Assembly: GCA_038528235.1 (NCBI GenBank)
Contig: JBCBEX010000078.1
Span: 1 to 20,930 of the forward strand
Source: JBCBEX01 sp038528235
GTDB lineage: Bacteria > Bacteroidota > Rhodothermia > Rhodothermales > Rubricoccaceae
Direction of reading: 5' to 3'
DNA length: 20,930 nucleotides
The notes beneath the pieces were generated by a model. The model did no database searches, was not told the origin of the DNA, and saw nothing but the letters and a program-made list of their open reading frames with translations. The position numbers and the translations under genes are program-made. This document shows positions 1 through 7,519 of the stretch, piece after piece. How positions within the stretch are numbered: the first letter of the stretch is position 1; every line of letters starts with the position of its first letter.

Positions 1-76
1 GCAGACGGGCCGCAACTACCTAGCGTTCGTGCATGTGGTGTCGACGCTGTTGCTACTCGCCTAATGTCAACGCGGC
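1..76 (+). mobile_element. 3' end of an IS5-like insertion sequence (transposase C-terminus)
   Basis: An open frame enters from the left edge and stops with TAA at 62-64. It reads QTGRNYLAFVHVVSTLLLLA, the kind of ending (RNYLxFVxxxxxLxLL) I know from DDE transposases of the IS5 family. Only about 20 residues are visible, so the family is a recollection of the motif, not a proven match. The element probably ends just before the CTAG at 77-80, because IS5-type elements often target CTAG-like sites and a second gene remnant begins there. The other half of the element lies outside the window. Confidence 0.55.
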
Positions 77-178
77 CTAGGCCGCAATCCTGACGTACTC
101 GACGTGCGTGTTCGGAGCCGGAATCGGATCGCCGTCCTCGCACAGACCTTCCAGGTGAAGCAAGATGGCTACTTGATT
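77..178 (-). pseudogene. HicB-family antitoxin remnant (C-terminal piece only)
   Basis: Reading leftwards from 178, the frame encodes about 33 residues, NQVAILLHLEGLCEDGDPIP followed by APNTHVEYVRIAA, and stops with TAG at 77-79. The pattern HLEGLxEDGxPIPxP...EYVxV is the C-terminal signature of HicB-type antitoxins of HicAB toxin-antitoxin systems. An in-frame TAG lies only three codons upstream of the open piece, and no N-terminal RNase-H-like half is visible in any frame, so the gene has lost its 5' part. No HicA toxin is seen. The remnant overlaps the stop codon of the neighbouring lipoprotein gene by one base, which suggests a recombination join at about 175-180. Confidence 0.6.
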
Positions 179-831
179 CAGTCGAATCTAGGGTCCATGT
201 CTAGCCAACTTGTCTCAGGTATGTCTAAGTCCTCTTGGAAAAAACGATAGTAATAGCCTATGAAAAGCGTAGAGTCGTTTATTAAAATTCCCCTCTTGTG
301 CTCTTGTGGAAAAAATTTAACATAGTCTCCCACAATGATTGTTGAATCATTTATTACAGCCCCTCTTCGCGTGTGAACTTCGTAGTGAAAGGGTCTGTCT
401 CCTAGTTGGGAGGCTCCTATGTAGTTAATGATTATGCTGTCGTCCGCTATTTCAAACCTTCCCCATTTGTGGCCATAGAGCTGTCTTGTGGCTTCTATGT
501 CACTCATGTAGGCCTTGTGGCACTCAACAGGGCTAGGGTCGGCGTTGCACTCGCTGGGGGAGGATATGGAGAGGTAGGTCCCGTCGCTCTCTAGGATCAT
601 CGGTCTTGGCCCGAGACCATACCTGTCTGGTTCGGCTATCCACACTCCGTCATTGCGTATAGAGTCGCAATGCACACATCTCTTCGCGATTGAAAAGTCT
701 TCAGGGTTGACTACTCTCGGGTTGCACCCTGTAAGGCTCAGGAGTAGGGTGTAGATGTACAGAACGTAGAGATATCGTCGAGGTGAAATACGCTCGATGG
801 CTGGAGACTGGGTCGTCAAGCTGCTGGCCAT
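178..831 (-). CDS. Lipoprotein of unknown function with a tandem 24-residue repeat
   Basis: I do not recognise the family. Numbered from a possible GTG start at 858, the protein has 226 residues; the ATG at 829-831 gives 217 and leaves a more normal signal peptide. Two arginines precede a hydrophobic stretch that ends in LTGC, a good lipobox with Cys45 (GTG numbering), so it is probably lipid-anchored. Residues 165-188 and 189-212 form a tandem repeat, each copy carrying INDST, a Gly, a Tyr and FF. A weaker third unit (DDSIII) lies near 139-144, so the C-terminal half is probably a stack of beta hairpins. There is a CxxC at 61-64. The gene is clearly AT-richer than topA next to it and sits beside IS and HicB debris, which suggests acquired DNA. 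It may be co-transcribed with topA. An AGGAGG lies about 20 bases upstream of the GTG, too far to be a normal ribosome site. Confidence 0.7.
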   Translation of the reverse strand: MASSLTTQSPAIERISPRRYLYVLYIYTLLLSLTGCNPRVVNPEDFSIAKRCVHCDSIRNDGVWIAEPDRYGLGPRPMILESDGTYLSISSPSECNADPSPVECHKAYMSDIEATRQLYGHKWGRFEIADDSIIINYIGASQLGDRPFHYEVHTRRGAVINDSTIIVGDYVKFFPQEHKRGILINDSTLFIGYYYRFFQEDLDIPETSWLDMDPRFD

Positions 832-891
832 GTCTGAGGAAGGCGCTTGGGTATGCACGTTGCCCTTCGAACTTCGAACCTCCTACTTCCC

Positions 892-3462
892 CTACGCCTT
901 CGCCTTCTTCTTGCGCCCGCCTTTCTTCTTGCCCTTCTTCGCGGCTTTCTCGTTGATGAGCACGACGGCCTGCTCCAGCGTCACCTCATCGATGGCGGTG
1001 CCTTTGGGAAGCGTGGCGTTGATGCGCTTGTGCTTCACGTACGGGCCGTAGCGGCCCTCGTAGACGCCGATCGGCTCGCCCGACTCCGGGTGTGCGCCGA
1101 GGGTGCGCAGCGGCTCGTTCTTCTTCGTCTTCTCGGCGAGCAGTTCCAGCGCACGCGGCAACTCGATGTTGAGGATGTCGTCCTCCTTCTTCAGCGAGGC
1201 GAAGGTGCGGTGGTGCTGGACGTAGGGGCCGTAGCGCCCGATGTTGGCCTTGATGTCGGCCCCATCGGTCGGGTGCGCGCCGAGCGTCTTGGGAAGCTCC
1301 AGCAGGCTCTGCGCGATTTCGAACGTCACGTCGCGGCGCTCCAGGCCCTTCGGGAGCGAGGTGCGCTTCGGCTTGCCCTCCTGCTCGTCGTCGCCGAGCT
1401 GGACGTAGGGGCCGTAGGGGCCGGACTTGAGGAAGACGGGCTGGTCGGCGTCCGGGTGGATGCCGAGCATCTGCTCGCTGTTCGACTCGCGGACGAGCGT
1501 TTCGAGCGTCTCGCGCGTCACGTCGGCAGGTGCCACGTCGTTGGGGAGCGACGCCGTCTGCGTCTCGCCGTCGATCTCGCCCTCGGCATAGGGGCCGTAC
1601 TTGCCCACGCGCACGAGGAACGGCGTCCACTTGAAGTGCTCCAGCGTCGAGACGCCGCGCGCGTCAACCTTGTCGAGGCCGTCGGTGACGCGCGCTTCGA
1701 GGCCGTCGTCGCCGTGGTAGAAGTCGTCGAGATAGGGCCGCGCCTTGGCGTCGCCGTCGGCGATGTCGTCGAGGGCGTTTTCGAGGCGCGCGGTGAACTC
1801 GCTGTCCACGAGGCGGCTGAAGTGCTGCTCCAGCAGGTTGTTCGTGGCGAACGCCGTGAACGTCGGGATGAGCTGGTTGCCCTGGCGGCGGACGTAGCCG
1901 CGGTTGATGATCGTGTCGATGATCGAGGCGTAGGTCGACGGGCGGCCGATGCCTTCCGATTCGAGCGCGCGCACGATGGTGGCGTCCGTGAAGCGGGCGG
2001 GCGGGCGCGTCTCGTGGCCGAGCGGCTCGACCTCCTGGCACGCGGGCGTGTCGCCCTGGCTGAGTTCGGGCAGCGGGTTGTCGCGGTCGTCGAGCGCCGC
2101 GTTGGGGTCGTCGGAGCCCTCGACGTAGGCGCGGAAGAAGCCAGGGAACGCCACCGTCTGGCCGTTGGCGCGGAACGTCGCGACCTCGTCGCCCGCGGTG
2201 GCCGTGATGTCCGCGCGGGTGGCGAGGAGCTTCGCGTTTGCCATCTGGCTGGCGACGGTGCGCTTCCAGATGAGGTCGTAGAGCTTGCCGTCGAGCCCGG
2301 TGAGGCCGAGCTCGCGCTGTGTCTTCATGGCCGTGCCCGCAGGACGGATGGCCTCGTGCGCCTCCTGCGCGTTGCGGACCTTGCCGCCGTACTGCCGCGG
2401 GCTCGGGCTGAGGTAGTTCTTGCCGTAGCGCTTCTCGACGGCCGAGCGGGCCGCGCCGATGGCCTCGCCGGAGAGCGTCGGGCTGTCGGTACGCATGTAG
2501 GTGATGTGGCCCTGCTCGTAGAGCGCCTGCGCGATCTGCATGGTGCGGCGGGCGCTCAGGCCGAGCTTGCGGTTGGCCTCCTGCTGCAGCGTCGAGGTGA
2601 TGAACGGCGCGGCGGGCTTGCGCGTGCGCTCCTTCGTCTCGACCTCCGCGACGCGCCAGTCAGCGCCGGGCAGCGTCTGGGCGAGGCGTCGGGCATCGGC
2701 CTCCTGGAGGACGAGCACGCCATCGGTGCCGTCCTTGAGCTTGCCGGTGTTCTCGTCGAAGTCGCGGCTGGTGGCGAGGCGCTCCTCACCGAGGTGCGTC
2801 ATCTTCGCCTCGAAGGCCTGGCTGTCTTGGGCCAGCGTCGCCTTCAGGTCCCAGTAGCCCGCCGGGATGAAGTCGAGGCGCTCCTGCTCGCGCCCGACGA
2901 GCATGCGCACGGCGACCGACTGTACGCGGCCCGCCGAGAGTTTCGGGCGGATCTTCTTCCAGAGCAGCGGCGAGATCGTGTAGCCGACGAGGCGGTCGAG
3001 GATACGGCGCGTCTCCTGCGCGTCCACGAGCCGGTGGTCGATCTCGCGCGTTTCCTCCACGGCGCGCTCGATGGCTTCGCGGGTGATTTCGTGGAAGACC
3101 ATCCGGCGCACGGGCACCTTCGGCTCCAGCACCTGCAGCAGGTGCCAGCCGATCGACTCGCCCTCGCGGTCTTCGTCCGTTGCGACGTAGAGCTCGTCGG
3201 CGTCCTTGAGGGCTTTCTTGAGCTCGCGGACGACCTTTTTCTTCTCCGGCGGGACGATGTAGAGCGGGGTGAAGCCGTCGTTGACGTTCACGCCAAGGCG
3301 GCTCCACTTCTCCTTTTTGACGGATTCCGGGATCTCCGCCGCCGACGAGGGCAGGTCGCGCACGTGCCCCATGCACGCCTCGATCTGGTAGGCGTCGGCC
3401 GGGAGAAACTTGCGGATGGTGCGGGCTTTGGTCGGCGATTCGACGACGACGAGGCGCTTCAT
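892..3462 (-). CDS. topA: DNA topoisomerase I (type IA)
   Basis: This enzyme relaxes negatively supercoiled DNA by cutting and rejoining one strand through a 5'-phosphotyrosine. The ATG at 3460-3462 gives 856 residues that begin MKRLVVVESPTKA, the standard Toprim start (acidic Glu8). The Toprim DxDxE triad is D96, D98 and E100 in ATDEDREGE. LSAGRVQS lies at 175-182. The catalytic tyrosine is Y322 in GHITYMRTDS. The C-terminal third has no CxxC zinc fingers; instead it carries four or so modules with the core (K/P/R)YGPYV or YA, the Topo_C_Rpt type, and ends in a lysine- and glycine-rich tail. This architecture is common outside the E. coli-type enzymes. The reading frame extends 51 codons upstream, but that stretch is not conserved-looking and the Toprim start fixes residue 1. 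The gene is divergent from the channel gene, with 221 bases between them. Confidence 0.97.
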   Translation of the reverse strand: MKRLVVVESPTKARTIRKFLPADAYQIEACMGHVRDLPSSAAEIPESVKKEKWSRLGVNVNDGFTPLYIVPPEKKKVVRELKKALKDADELYVATDEDREGESIGWHLLQVLEPKVPVRRMVFHEITREAIERAVEETREIDHRLVDAQETRRILDRLVGYTISPLLWKKIRPKLSAGRVQSVAVRMLVGREQERLDFIPAGYWDLKATLAQDSQAFEAKMTHLGEERLATSRDFDENTGKLKDGTDGVLVLQEADARRLAQTLPGADWRVAEVETKERTRKPAAPFITSTLQQEANRKLGLSARRTMQIAQALYEQGHITYMRTDSPTLSGEAIGAARSAVEKRYGKNYLSPSPRQYGGKVRNAQEAHEAIRPAGTAMKTQRELGLTGLDGKLYDLIWKRTVASQMANAKLLATRADITATAGDEVATFRANGQTVAFPGFFRAYVEGSDDPNAALDDRDNPLPELSQGDTPACQEVEPLGHETRPPARFTDATIVRALESEGIGRPSTYASIIDTIINRGYVRRQGNQLIPTFTAFATNNLLEQHFSRLVDSEFTARLENALDDIADGDAKARPYLDDFYHGDDGLEARVTDGLDKVDARGVSTLEHFKWTPFLVRVGKYGPYAEGEIDGETQTASLPNDVAPADVTRETLETLVRESNSEQMLGIHPDADQPVFLKSGPYGPYVQLGDDEQEGKPKRTSLPKGLERRDVTFEIAQSLLELPKTLGAHPTDGADIKANIGRYGPYVQHHRTFASLKKEDDILNIELPRALELLAEKTKKNEPLRTLGAHPESGEPIGVYEGRYGPYVKHKRINATLPKGTAIDEVTLEQAVVLINEKAAKKGKKKGGRKKKAKA

Positions 3463-3507
3463 AGAGGGGCGAGGATGAGCGTGTGCGGATGGGCTCGCGG
3501 GAGCCGT

Positions 3508-3533
3508 CCAACCTAAGGCGCGATGGGTGCCAA
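3508..3533 (-). promoter_or_regulatory. Candidate topA promoter (Bacteroidota type)
   Basis: On the minus strand TTG (3531-3533) is followed after 15 bases by TAGGTTGG (3508-3515), one mismatch from the TAnnTTTG -7 element of Bacteroidota. The spacing is shorter than usual, and GC-rich DNA yields such matches by chance. This is only a candidate in the 221-base divergent region 3463-3683, where I see no gene. Confidence 0.25.
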
Positions 3534-3683
3534 CAGCGGGGCAGCGGCGCGCGGAGAGGGGCGAAACCGGGCGCGTATCACGCAAGCCGCACACGGGCGT
3601 TCCCGCCAAAGTCACTCCGCGAAGAAGCTTAATGGCGCGCGGCGTGCTATCCTTCGCTGTTCCGAACCACCCGCCGCCGTGCC

Positions 3684-4430
3684 ATGCTGCCCTGGAAGCG
3701 CACCCGCCCCGTGAGCCGCCTCGAAGGCTTCAGCGACGCCGTGTTTGCCTTCTCGGCGACGCTGCTGGTCGTGTCGCTGGAGGTGCCACAGACGTTCCCC
3801 GAACTCGTCGCCGACCTGCGTGGCTTCGGTGCGTTTGGGGTGAGCTTCCTCGCGCTTGTCCTGATCTGGAGCGTCCACAACGCCTTCTTCCGGCGCTACG
3901 GCCTCGACGACGGCCTCACGGTGGTCCTCAACACGGCGCTGCTCTTCGTGGTGCTGTTCTACGTCTACCCGCTCAAGTTCATGGCCGAGATGCAGGCCGC
4001 GCTCGTGATGGGCACGGGCGGCGCGCAGTTCGGCCTGCAGTCGGAGGGCGATCTGCAATTGCTGTTCGTGCTCTACAGCGCGGGCTTCGTTGCCATCTTC
4101 GCGTGCGTGATGCTGCTCTATGGCCACGCCTATCGTCGCCGCGACGCGCTCGGGCTGAGCGCCTACGAGCGGCACGAGGCCGCGGTGCTGGCGCGGCATT
4201 ATGGTCTGTTCGTGCTCGTCGGGCTGCTTTCGATTGTGCTAGCGGTGCTGGGGTGGGGGCTCACGATCGGCGCGCCGGGCTTCATCTATGCGCTGCTCGG
4301 ACCGCTGTGTGGCGTCCACGGCTGGTGGTCGGGTGAGCGCGCGCCGGATCGTGATCTGGTGCCTGGTGCAGAGGCCAAGAACGATCAAGGTCTAGAGGGC
4401 GAACACGAGGAATCCCCACTCATCGCCTGA
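3684..4430 (+). CDS. TMEM175-like (DUF1211) potassium channel family protein
   Basis: This 248-residue protein is probably an inner-membrane cation channel. Residues 12-18 read RLEGFSD and continue into a hydrophobic helix; the R...FSD motif at the start of the first transmembrane segment is the hallmark of the TMEM175/DUF1211 family, whose bacterial members form tetrameric K+-permeable channels. Further hydrophobic stretches follow at roughly 47-66, 74-96, 128-152, 170-192 and 195-215, consistent with six helices and a single repeat unit. The last 30 residues are a charged tail. The start is chosen because the motif sits close behind it. Its TGA stop overlaps the strong ribosome site (GAGGAGGT) of the next gene, which begins 8 bases later, so the two are probably translated together. 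The ion selectivity is known for the family, not shown here. Confidence 0.85.
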   Translation: MLPWKRTRPVSRLEGFSDAVFAFSATLLVVSLEVPQTFPELVADLRGFGAFGVSFLALVLIWSVHNAFFRRYGLDDGLTVVLNTALLFVVLFYVYPLKFMAEMQAALVMGTGGAQFGLQSEGDLQLLFVLYSAGFVAIFACVMLLYGHAYRRRDALGLSAYERHEAAVLARHYGLFVLVGLLSIVLAVLGWGLTIGAPGFIYALLGPLCGVHGWWSGERAPDRDLVPGAEAKNDQGLEGEHEESPLIA

Positions 4431-4435
4431 GGAGG
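4428..4435 (+). promoter_or_regulatory. Strong Shine-Dalgarno site overlapping a stop codon
   Basis: TGAGGAGG(T) combines the stop codon of the channel gene (4428-4430) with an excellent anti-16S match 4-5 bases before the ATG at 4439. It is the best ribosome site in the window and fixes the start of the nucleotidyltransferase gene. Confidence 0.75.
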
Positions 4436-4438
4436 TCT

Positions 4439-5236
4439 ATGCAGCCCGATGCCATCCAGGCGGTCGCCGACCGCTACGCTGCGTTTCCGAACGTCCGCGC
4501 TGTTGCGCTGGGCGGCTCGCTCGCTACCGGCGCTGGCGGCCCGGACGCCGACGCCGACCTCTACGTCTACGCCGACCCACCGCTCGCGCTCGACGAGCGC
4601 CGCTCGGTCGTCCGCGCCGATGCGCGCCACGCCGAAGTCGGCAATACGTTCTTCGAGCCGGGCGACGAGTGGACCGACACCGCAGGCCGCCGCTTCGACG
4701 CGATGTTCCGCGTGCCCGCCTGGATTGAGGAGCAGCTCGACCGGGTGCTGGAACGCCACGAGGCGTCGGTGGGCTACTCGACTTGTCTCTGGCACAATGT
4801 CCGCACCTCGACGGTGCTTTTCGACCGCGACGGGTGGTACGCGGCACTGCACGCGCGGGCGCAGCAACCCTACCCCGAGCCGCTGCGCGAGGCTATTGTG
4901 GCGAAGAACCACCCGCTGCTGCGCACGACGACGGCCTCGTTCCGCTATCAACTCGCTCGCGCCGTCGAGCGAGACGACGCGGTGAGCGTCAACCACCGCA
5001 CGGCCGCGCTGCTGGCGAGCTTTTTCGACGTGCTCTTCGCGCTCAACCGCGCCCCGCACCCCGGCGAAAAGCGGCTCCTCTGGCACGCTGCGCGCCTCCC
5101 GCTCGTCCCCGCTGCGTTCGACGCGCAGGTACGCACCGTCCTCGCAGCACCGCCCACCGAACGTCTTGCCGGCGTCGACGCGCTCTGTGATGGCCTCGAC
5201 GCGCTCGTGCGCAGCGAGGGGCTGTATGAGGCGTGA
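4439..5236 (+). CDS. Nucleotidyltransferase-fold protein with DUF4037-type C-terminus
   Basis: This 265-residue protein carries the polymerase-beta-like nucleotidyltransferase signature near its start: GGS at 25-27, then D38 and D40 in DADADLYVY as the metal-binding pair. The C-terminal half has FFDVLFALN followed by HPGEKRLL (about residues 198-215), which resembles the DUF4037 domain found behind such a fold. Related proteins transfer nucleotides to small molecules (for example antibiotics) or proteins, but the substrate here cannot be read from the sequence. A third catalytic acid is not obvious: D85 in RRFDAMF is the likely candidate. It follows the channel gene at 8 bases with a strong ribosome site and is followed within 60 bases by an MFS transporter gene on the same strand, so an operon is likely. 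Confidence 0.8.
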   Translation: MQPDAIQAVADRYAAFPNVRAVALGGSLATGAGGPDADADLYVYADPPLALDERRSVVRADARHAEVGNTFFEPGDEWTDTAGRRFDAMFRVPAWIEEQLDRVLERHEASVGYSTCLWHNVRTSTVLFDRDGWYAALHARAQQPYPEPLREAIVAKNHPLLRTTTASFRYQLARAVERDDAVSVNHRTAALLASFFDVLFALNRAPHPGEKRLLWHAARLPLVPAAFDAQVRTVLAAPPTERLAGVDALCDGLDALVRSEGLYEA

Positions 5237-5296
5237 AGCACGCCTGCGAGGGCGGTGTCTGTGTCGGATCTTGCGGGGCTCCCACGTCTTTCGCTC

Positions 5297-6523
5297 ATGC
5301 TCCCATACTTCCTCTCGACGCCGCTGCTGCGCTCGGCCGTGCTCCCGTTTGGGGCGGTCGGCCTGCTCTATGGAAGCTGGGCGGCGCGCATCCCCGAGAT
5401 CCAGGCGCAGACGGGACTGAACGAGGCGCAACTCGGCGCGGCCCTGCTCGGCCTGGCGCTCGGGCTCGTGATCTCAGCGTCGGCGACGGGCAGCCTCGTG
5501 GCGAGGCACGGCGCGCACCGCATCGCGCTGGTTGGTCTCGCCGTGATGGGACTGTCCCAGGCTGGGCCGGGGCTCGCTGAGAGCCTCTGGCCGCTCACGG
5601 GCGCGTTCGTGCTCATCGGCCTCGCGAGCGGCCTCGTGGACGTGTCGATGAACGCCTGGGCGGTGGAGGTCGAGACGCGCGGCGGGCGGCCGATCCTCGG
5701 CGCGTGCCACGGCGTGTTCAGCCTCGGCGGCATGCTCGGTGCCGGTCTCGGCGCGGCGATGGCGGCGCTCGACGTTTCGTTGTTTGTCCACTTCACCGCA
5801 GCGGGCGTCGTGTTCGCCGGGTTGGCGATCGCGCAGGGCTGGGCCGTGCGGGAGCGCGAGCCAGACACGGCGACGCAAGCGGCCACCGACTCGGACGAGC
5901 CCACGTTCACGCTCCCGCGCGGGCCGGTCGTCGGCCTCGCGGCGCTGTCGTTCTGCGGGCTGATCGTCGAGGGTGCGATGGGCGACTGGAGCGCGCTGTT
6001 TCTCCAGGACGTGCACGGCGCGAGTGCGAGCCTGGCCGCGCTCGGCTTCGGCGTGTTCATGGGGTGCATGGCGACGGCCCGTTTCGCGGCGGACGCGCTC
6101 ACGGCACGCTTCGGCGACCGGCGGCTCGTGCGCGGCGGGACGCTCCTCGGCGCAGTCGGCCTCGTGCTCTGCCTCGTGGCACCGGTACTGCCGCTGGCCG
6201 TCGTCGGCTTTGGGCTGGTTGGGCTCGGCTTTGCGGGCGTGGTGCCGTCGCTCTTCCGCGCAGCCGGGCGCGTGCCGGGGCTCGCGGGCGGCGTCGGCAT
6301 CGCGGCGGTGACGAGCGTGGGCTACATGGGCTTCATGCTCGGCCCGCCGCTGCTCGGCTTCGTGGCCGAGGCGACGAGCCTGCGCGGATCGTTTTCGATT
6401 CTGGTCGTCCTTGCCCTTGCGATGGCGCTCGGCAGCGGCTGGGCGTTTCGCCGGGCCGCCGTGCACGTCGAGCAGCGTGCAGACTACGACCCTGCTGAGA
6501 ACGCCGATTCGATTGCCGCCTAA
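5297..6523 (+). CDS. Major facilitator superfamily transporter
   Basis: This is an inner-membrane secondary transporter with about twelve hydrophobic helices. The first helix is followed by SWAARIPEIQ and a LNEAQLG stretch, a pattern seen in YbjJ-like MFS proteins. The usual loop 2-3 motif is present in a relaxed form (residues around GSLVARHGAHR), and a second equivalent (DALTARFGDRR) starts the second half, so both six-helix bundles are there. A hydrophilic linker, rich in Thr, Asp and Glu, lies between them. The ATG at 5297 gives 408 residues with a short N-terminal tail; a GTG at 5255 with GAGGG upstream would add 14 residues and cannot be excluded. The substrate is unknown. Sugar or drug export would both fit the neighbourhood. 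Confidence 0.85.
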   Translation: MLPYFLSTPLLRSAVLPFGAVGLLYGSWAARIPEIQAQTGLNEAQLGAALLGLALGLVISASATGSLVARHGAHRIALVGLAVMGLSQAGPGLAESLWPLTGAFVLIGLASGLVDVSMNAWAVEVETRGGRPILGACHGVFSLGGMLGAGLGAAMAALDVSLFVHFTAAGVVFAGLAIAQGWAVREREPDTATQAATDSDEPTFTLPRGPVVGLAALSFCGLIVEGAMGDWSALFLQDVHGASASLAALGFGVFMGCMATARFAADALTARFGDRRLVRGGTLLGAVGLVLCLVAPVLPLAVVGFGLVGLGFAGVVPSLFRAAGRVPGLAGGVGIAAVTSVGYMGFMLGPPLLGFVAEATSLRGSFSILVVLALAMALGSGWAFRRAAVHVEQRADYDPAENADSIAA

Positions 6524-6558
6524 CAGCAAGCCGGAGTAGGTTGCGACCGCACCACTCA

Positions 6559-7515
6559 ATGGCGTTGGATCACCACACTGACATGGCCTCGAACTCGTCG
6601 CCTCTTGCAGCAGCCACAGCCCCCTCAACGGGCTGGGCGGCGGTGCGCGCGGTACGGCTGCACCAGTGGGTCAAGAACGGCCTCGTCTTCCTGCCGATGC
6701 TGATGGGGCACCAGCTCATGGCCGCGAGCCTGTGGTTCGACGCCAGCCTCGCCTTTTTCGCACTGAGCTTGTGCGCGAGTGGCACCTACGTGCTCAACGA
6801 CCTCCTCGACCGCGAGGCCGACCGGCTGCACCCCACGAAGCGGCACCGCCCGTTCGCCTCGGGTGTGCTCGCCCCGGAGGTCGGCTACGTGCTTGCGCCG
6901 GCGCTCGTGGCCGCCGGGTTTGCGCTCGCTGTGTGGCAACTCCCGGCTACGTTCGCGGCCGTGCTCGGGCTCTATCTCCTGACCACGGTGGCGTATTCAT
7001 ACGCGCTCAAGCGGCTGCCCATCGTGGACGTGCTGGTGCTGGCGGGGCTCTACGCGCTGCGCGTGTTCGCAGGTGGCGCGGCCACGGGCATCCCGATCTC
7101 GCAGTGGCTGCTGAGCTTCTCGCTCTTCTTCTTCCTCGCGCTGGCCCTCGTGAAGCGCTACGCCGAGCTCCGCATTCTCGAAACCAACGTCGAGGCGCGG
7201 GCCAACAACCGCGGCTACCAGGTGGAAGACCTCGGCATGCTGCGCAACTTCGGCACCACGAGCGCCTACCTCGCTGTGCTCGTCCTCGCGCTCTACCTCA
7301 CCAGCCCCGAGGTGACGATGCTCTACCGGTCGCCCGCGCTGCTGTGGCTGCTGAGCCCGCTGCTGATCTACTGGCAGATGCGGATTTGGCTGCTCGCCCA
7401 TCGCGGCGACATGGACGACGACCCGATCCTGTTCACGGTCAAGGACCCGGCGAGCTACCTCGTCTTCGGTGCCGCCGCTGCGCTCGTCGCCATCGCCGCC
7501 GTCGTACGCATCTAG
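6559..7515 (+). CDS. UbiA-family polyprenyl-phosphate phosphoribosyltransferase (DPPR synthase-like)
   Basis: This is a UbiA-fold membrane enzyme of about 318 residues that probably joins polyprenyl phosphate to 5-phosphoribosyl-1-diphosphate, the first step of the polyprenylphosphoryl-arabinose route. The first acidic motif NDLLDREAD is at 80-88 and is followed by HPTKRHRP at 91-98. This NDxxDxxxDxxHPTKRxRP block closely resembles mycobacterial Rv3806c rather than quinone-pathway UbiA. The second conserved region (YSYALKRLPIVDV) and the KRYAEL element also fit Rv3806c. Eight or nine hydrophobic helices are visible. Starts are uncertain: a TTG at 6541 has GGAG four bases upstream, an ATG lies at 6559 (used here) and another at 6583. 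The DprE1-like gene follows after only 4 bases, which supports the assignment. Confidence 0.88.
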   Translation: MALDHHTDMASNSSPLAAATAPSTGWAAVRAVRLHQWVKNGLVFLPMLMGHQLMAASLWFDASLAFFALSLCASGTYVLNDLLDREADRLHPTKRHRPFASGVLAPEVGYVLAPALVAAGFALAVWQLPATFAAVLGLYLLTTVAYSYALKRLPIVDVLVLAGLYALRVFAGGAATGIPISQWLLSFSLFFFLALALVKRYAELRILETNVEARANNRGYQVEDLGMLRNFGTTSAYLAVLVLALYLTSPEVTMLYRSPALLWLLSPLLIYWQMRIWLLAHRGDMDDDPILFTVKDPASYLVFGAAAALVAIAAVVRI

Positions 7516-7519
7516 GCTC

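Noticed and set aside
866..878. TTCGAACTTCGAA between topA and the lipoprotein gene as an operator
   Set aside because: It is a short direct/inverted repeat of TTCGAA with no second copy near another promoter; too little to call a site.
847..3516. An 889-codon open frame antisense to topA
   Set aside because: It mirrors topA in GC-rich codons, is dominated by Arg, Ala, Leu and Val, and shows no domain; topA has all its catalytic motifs.
5474..6628. 384-codon antisense frame over the MFS gene
   Set aside because: Composition rich in Arg, Glu, Ala and His, typical of a shadow frame; the + strand frame has clear membrane helices.
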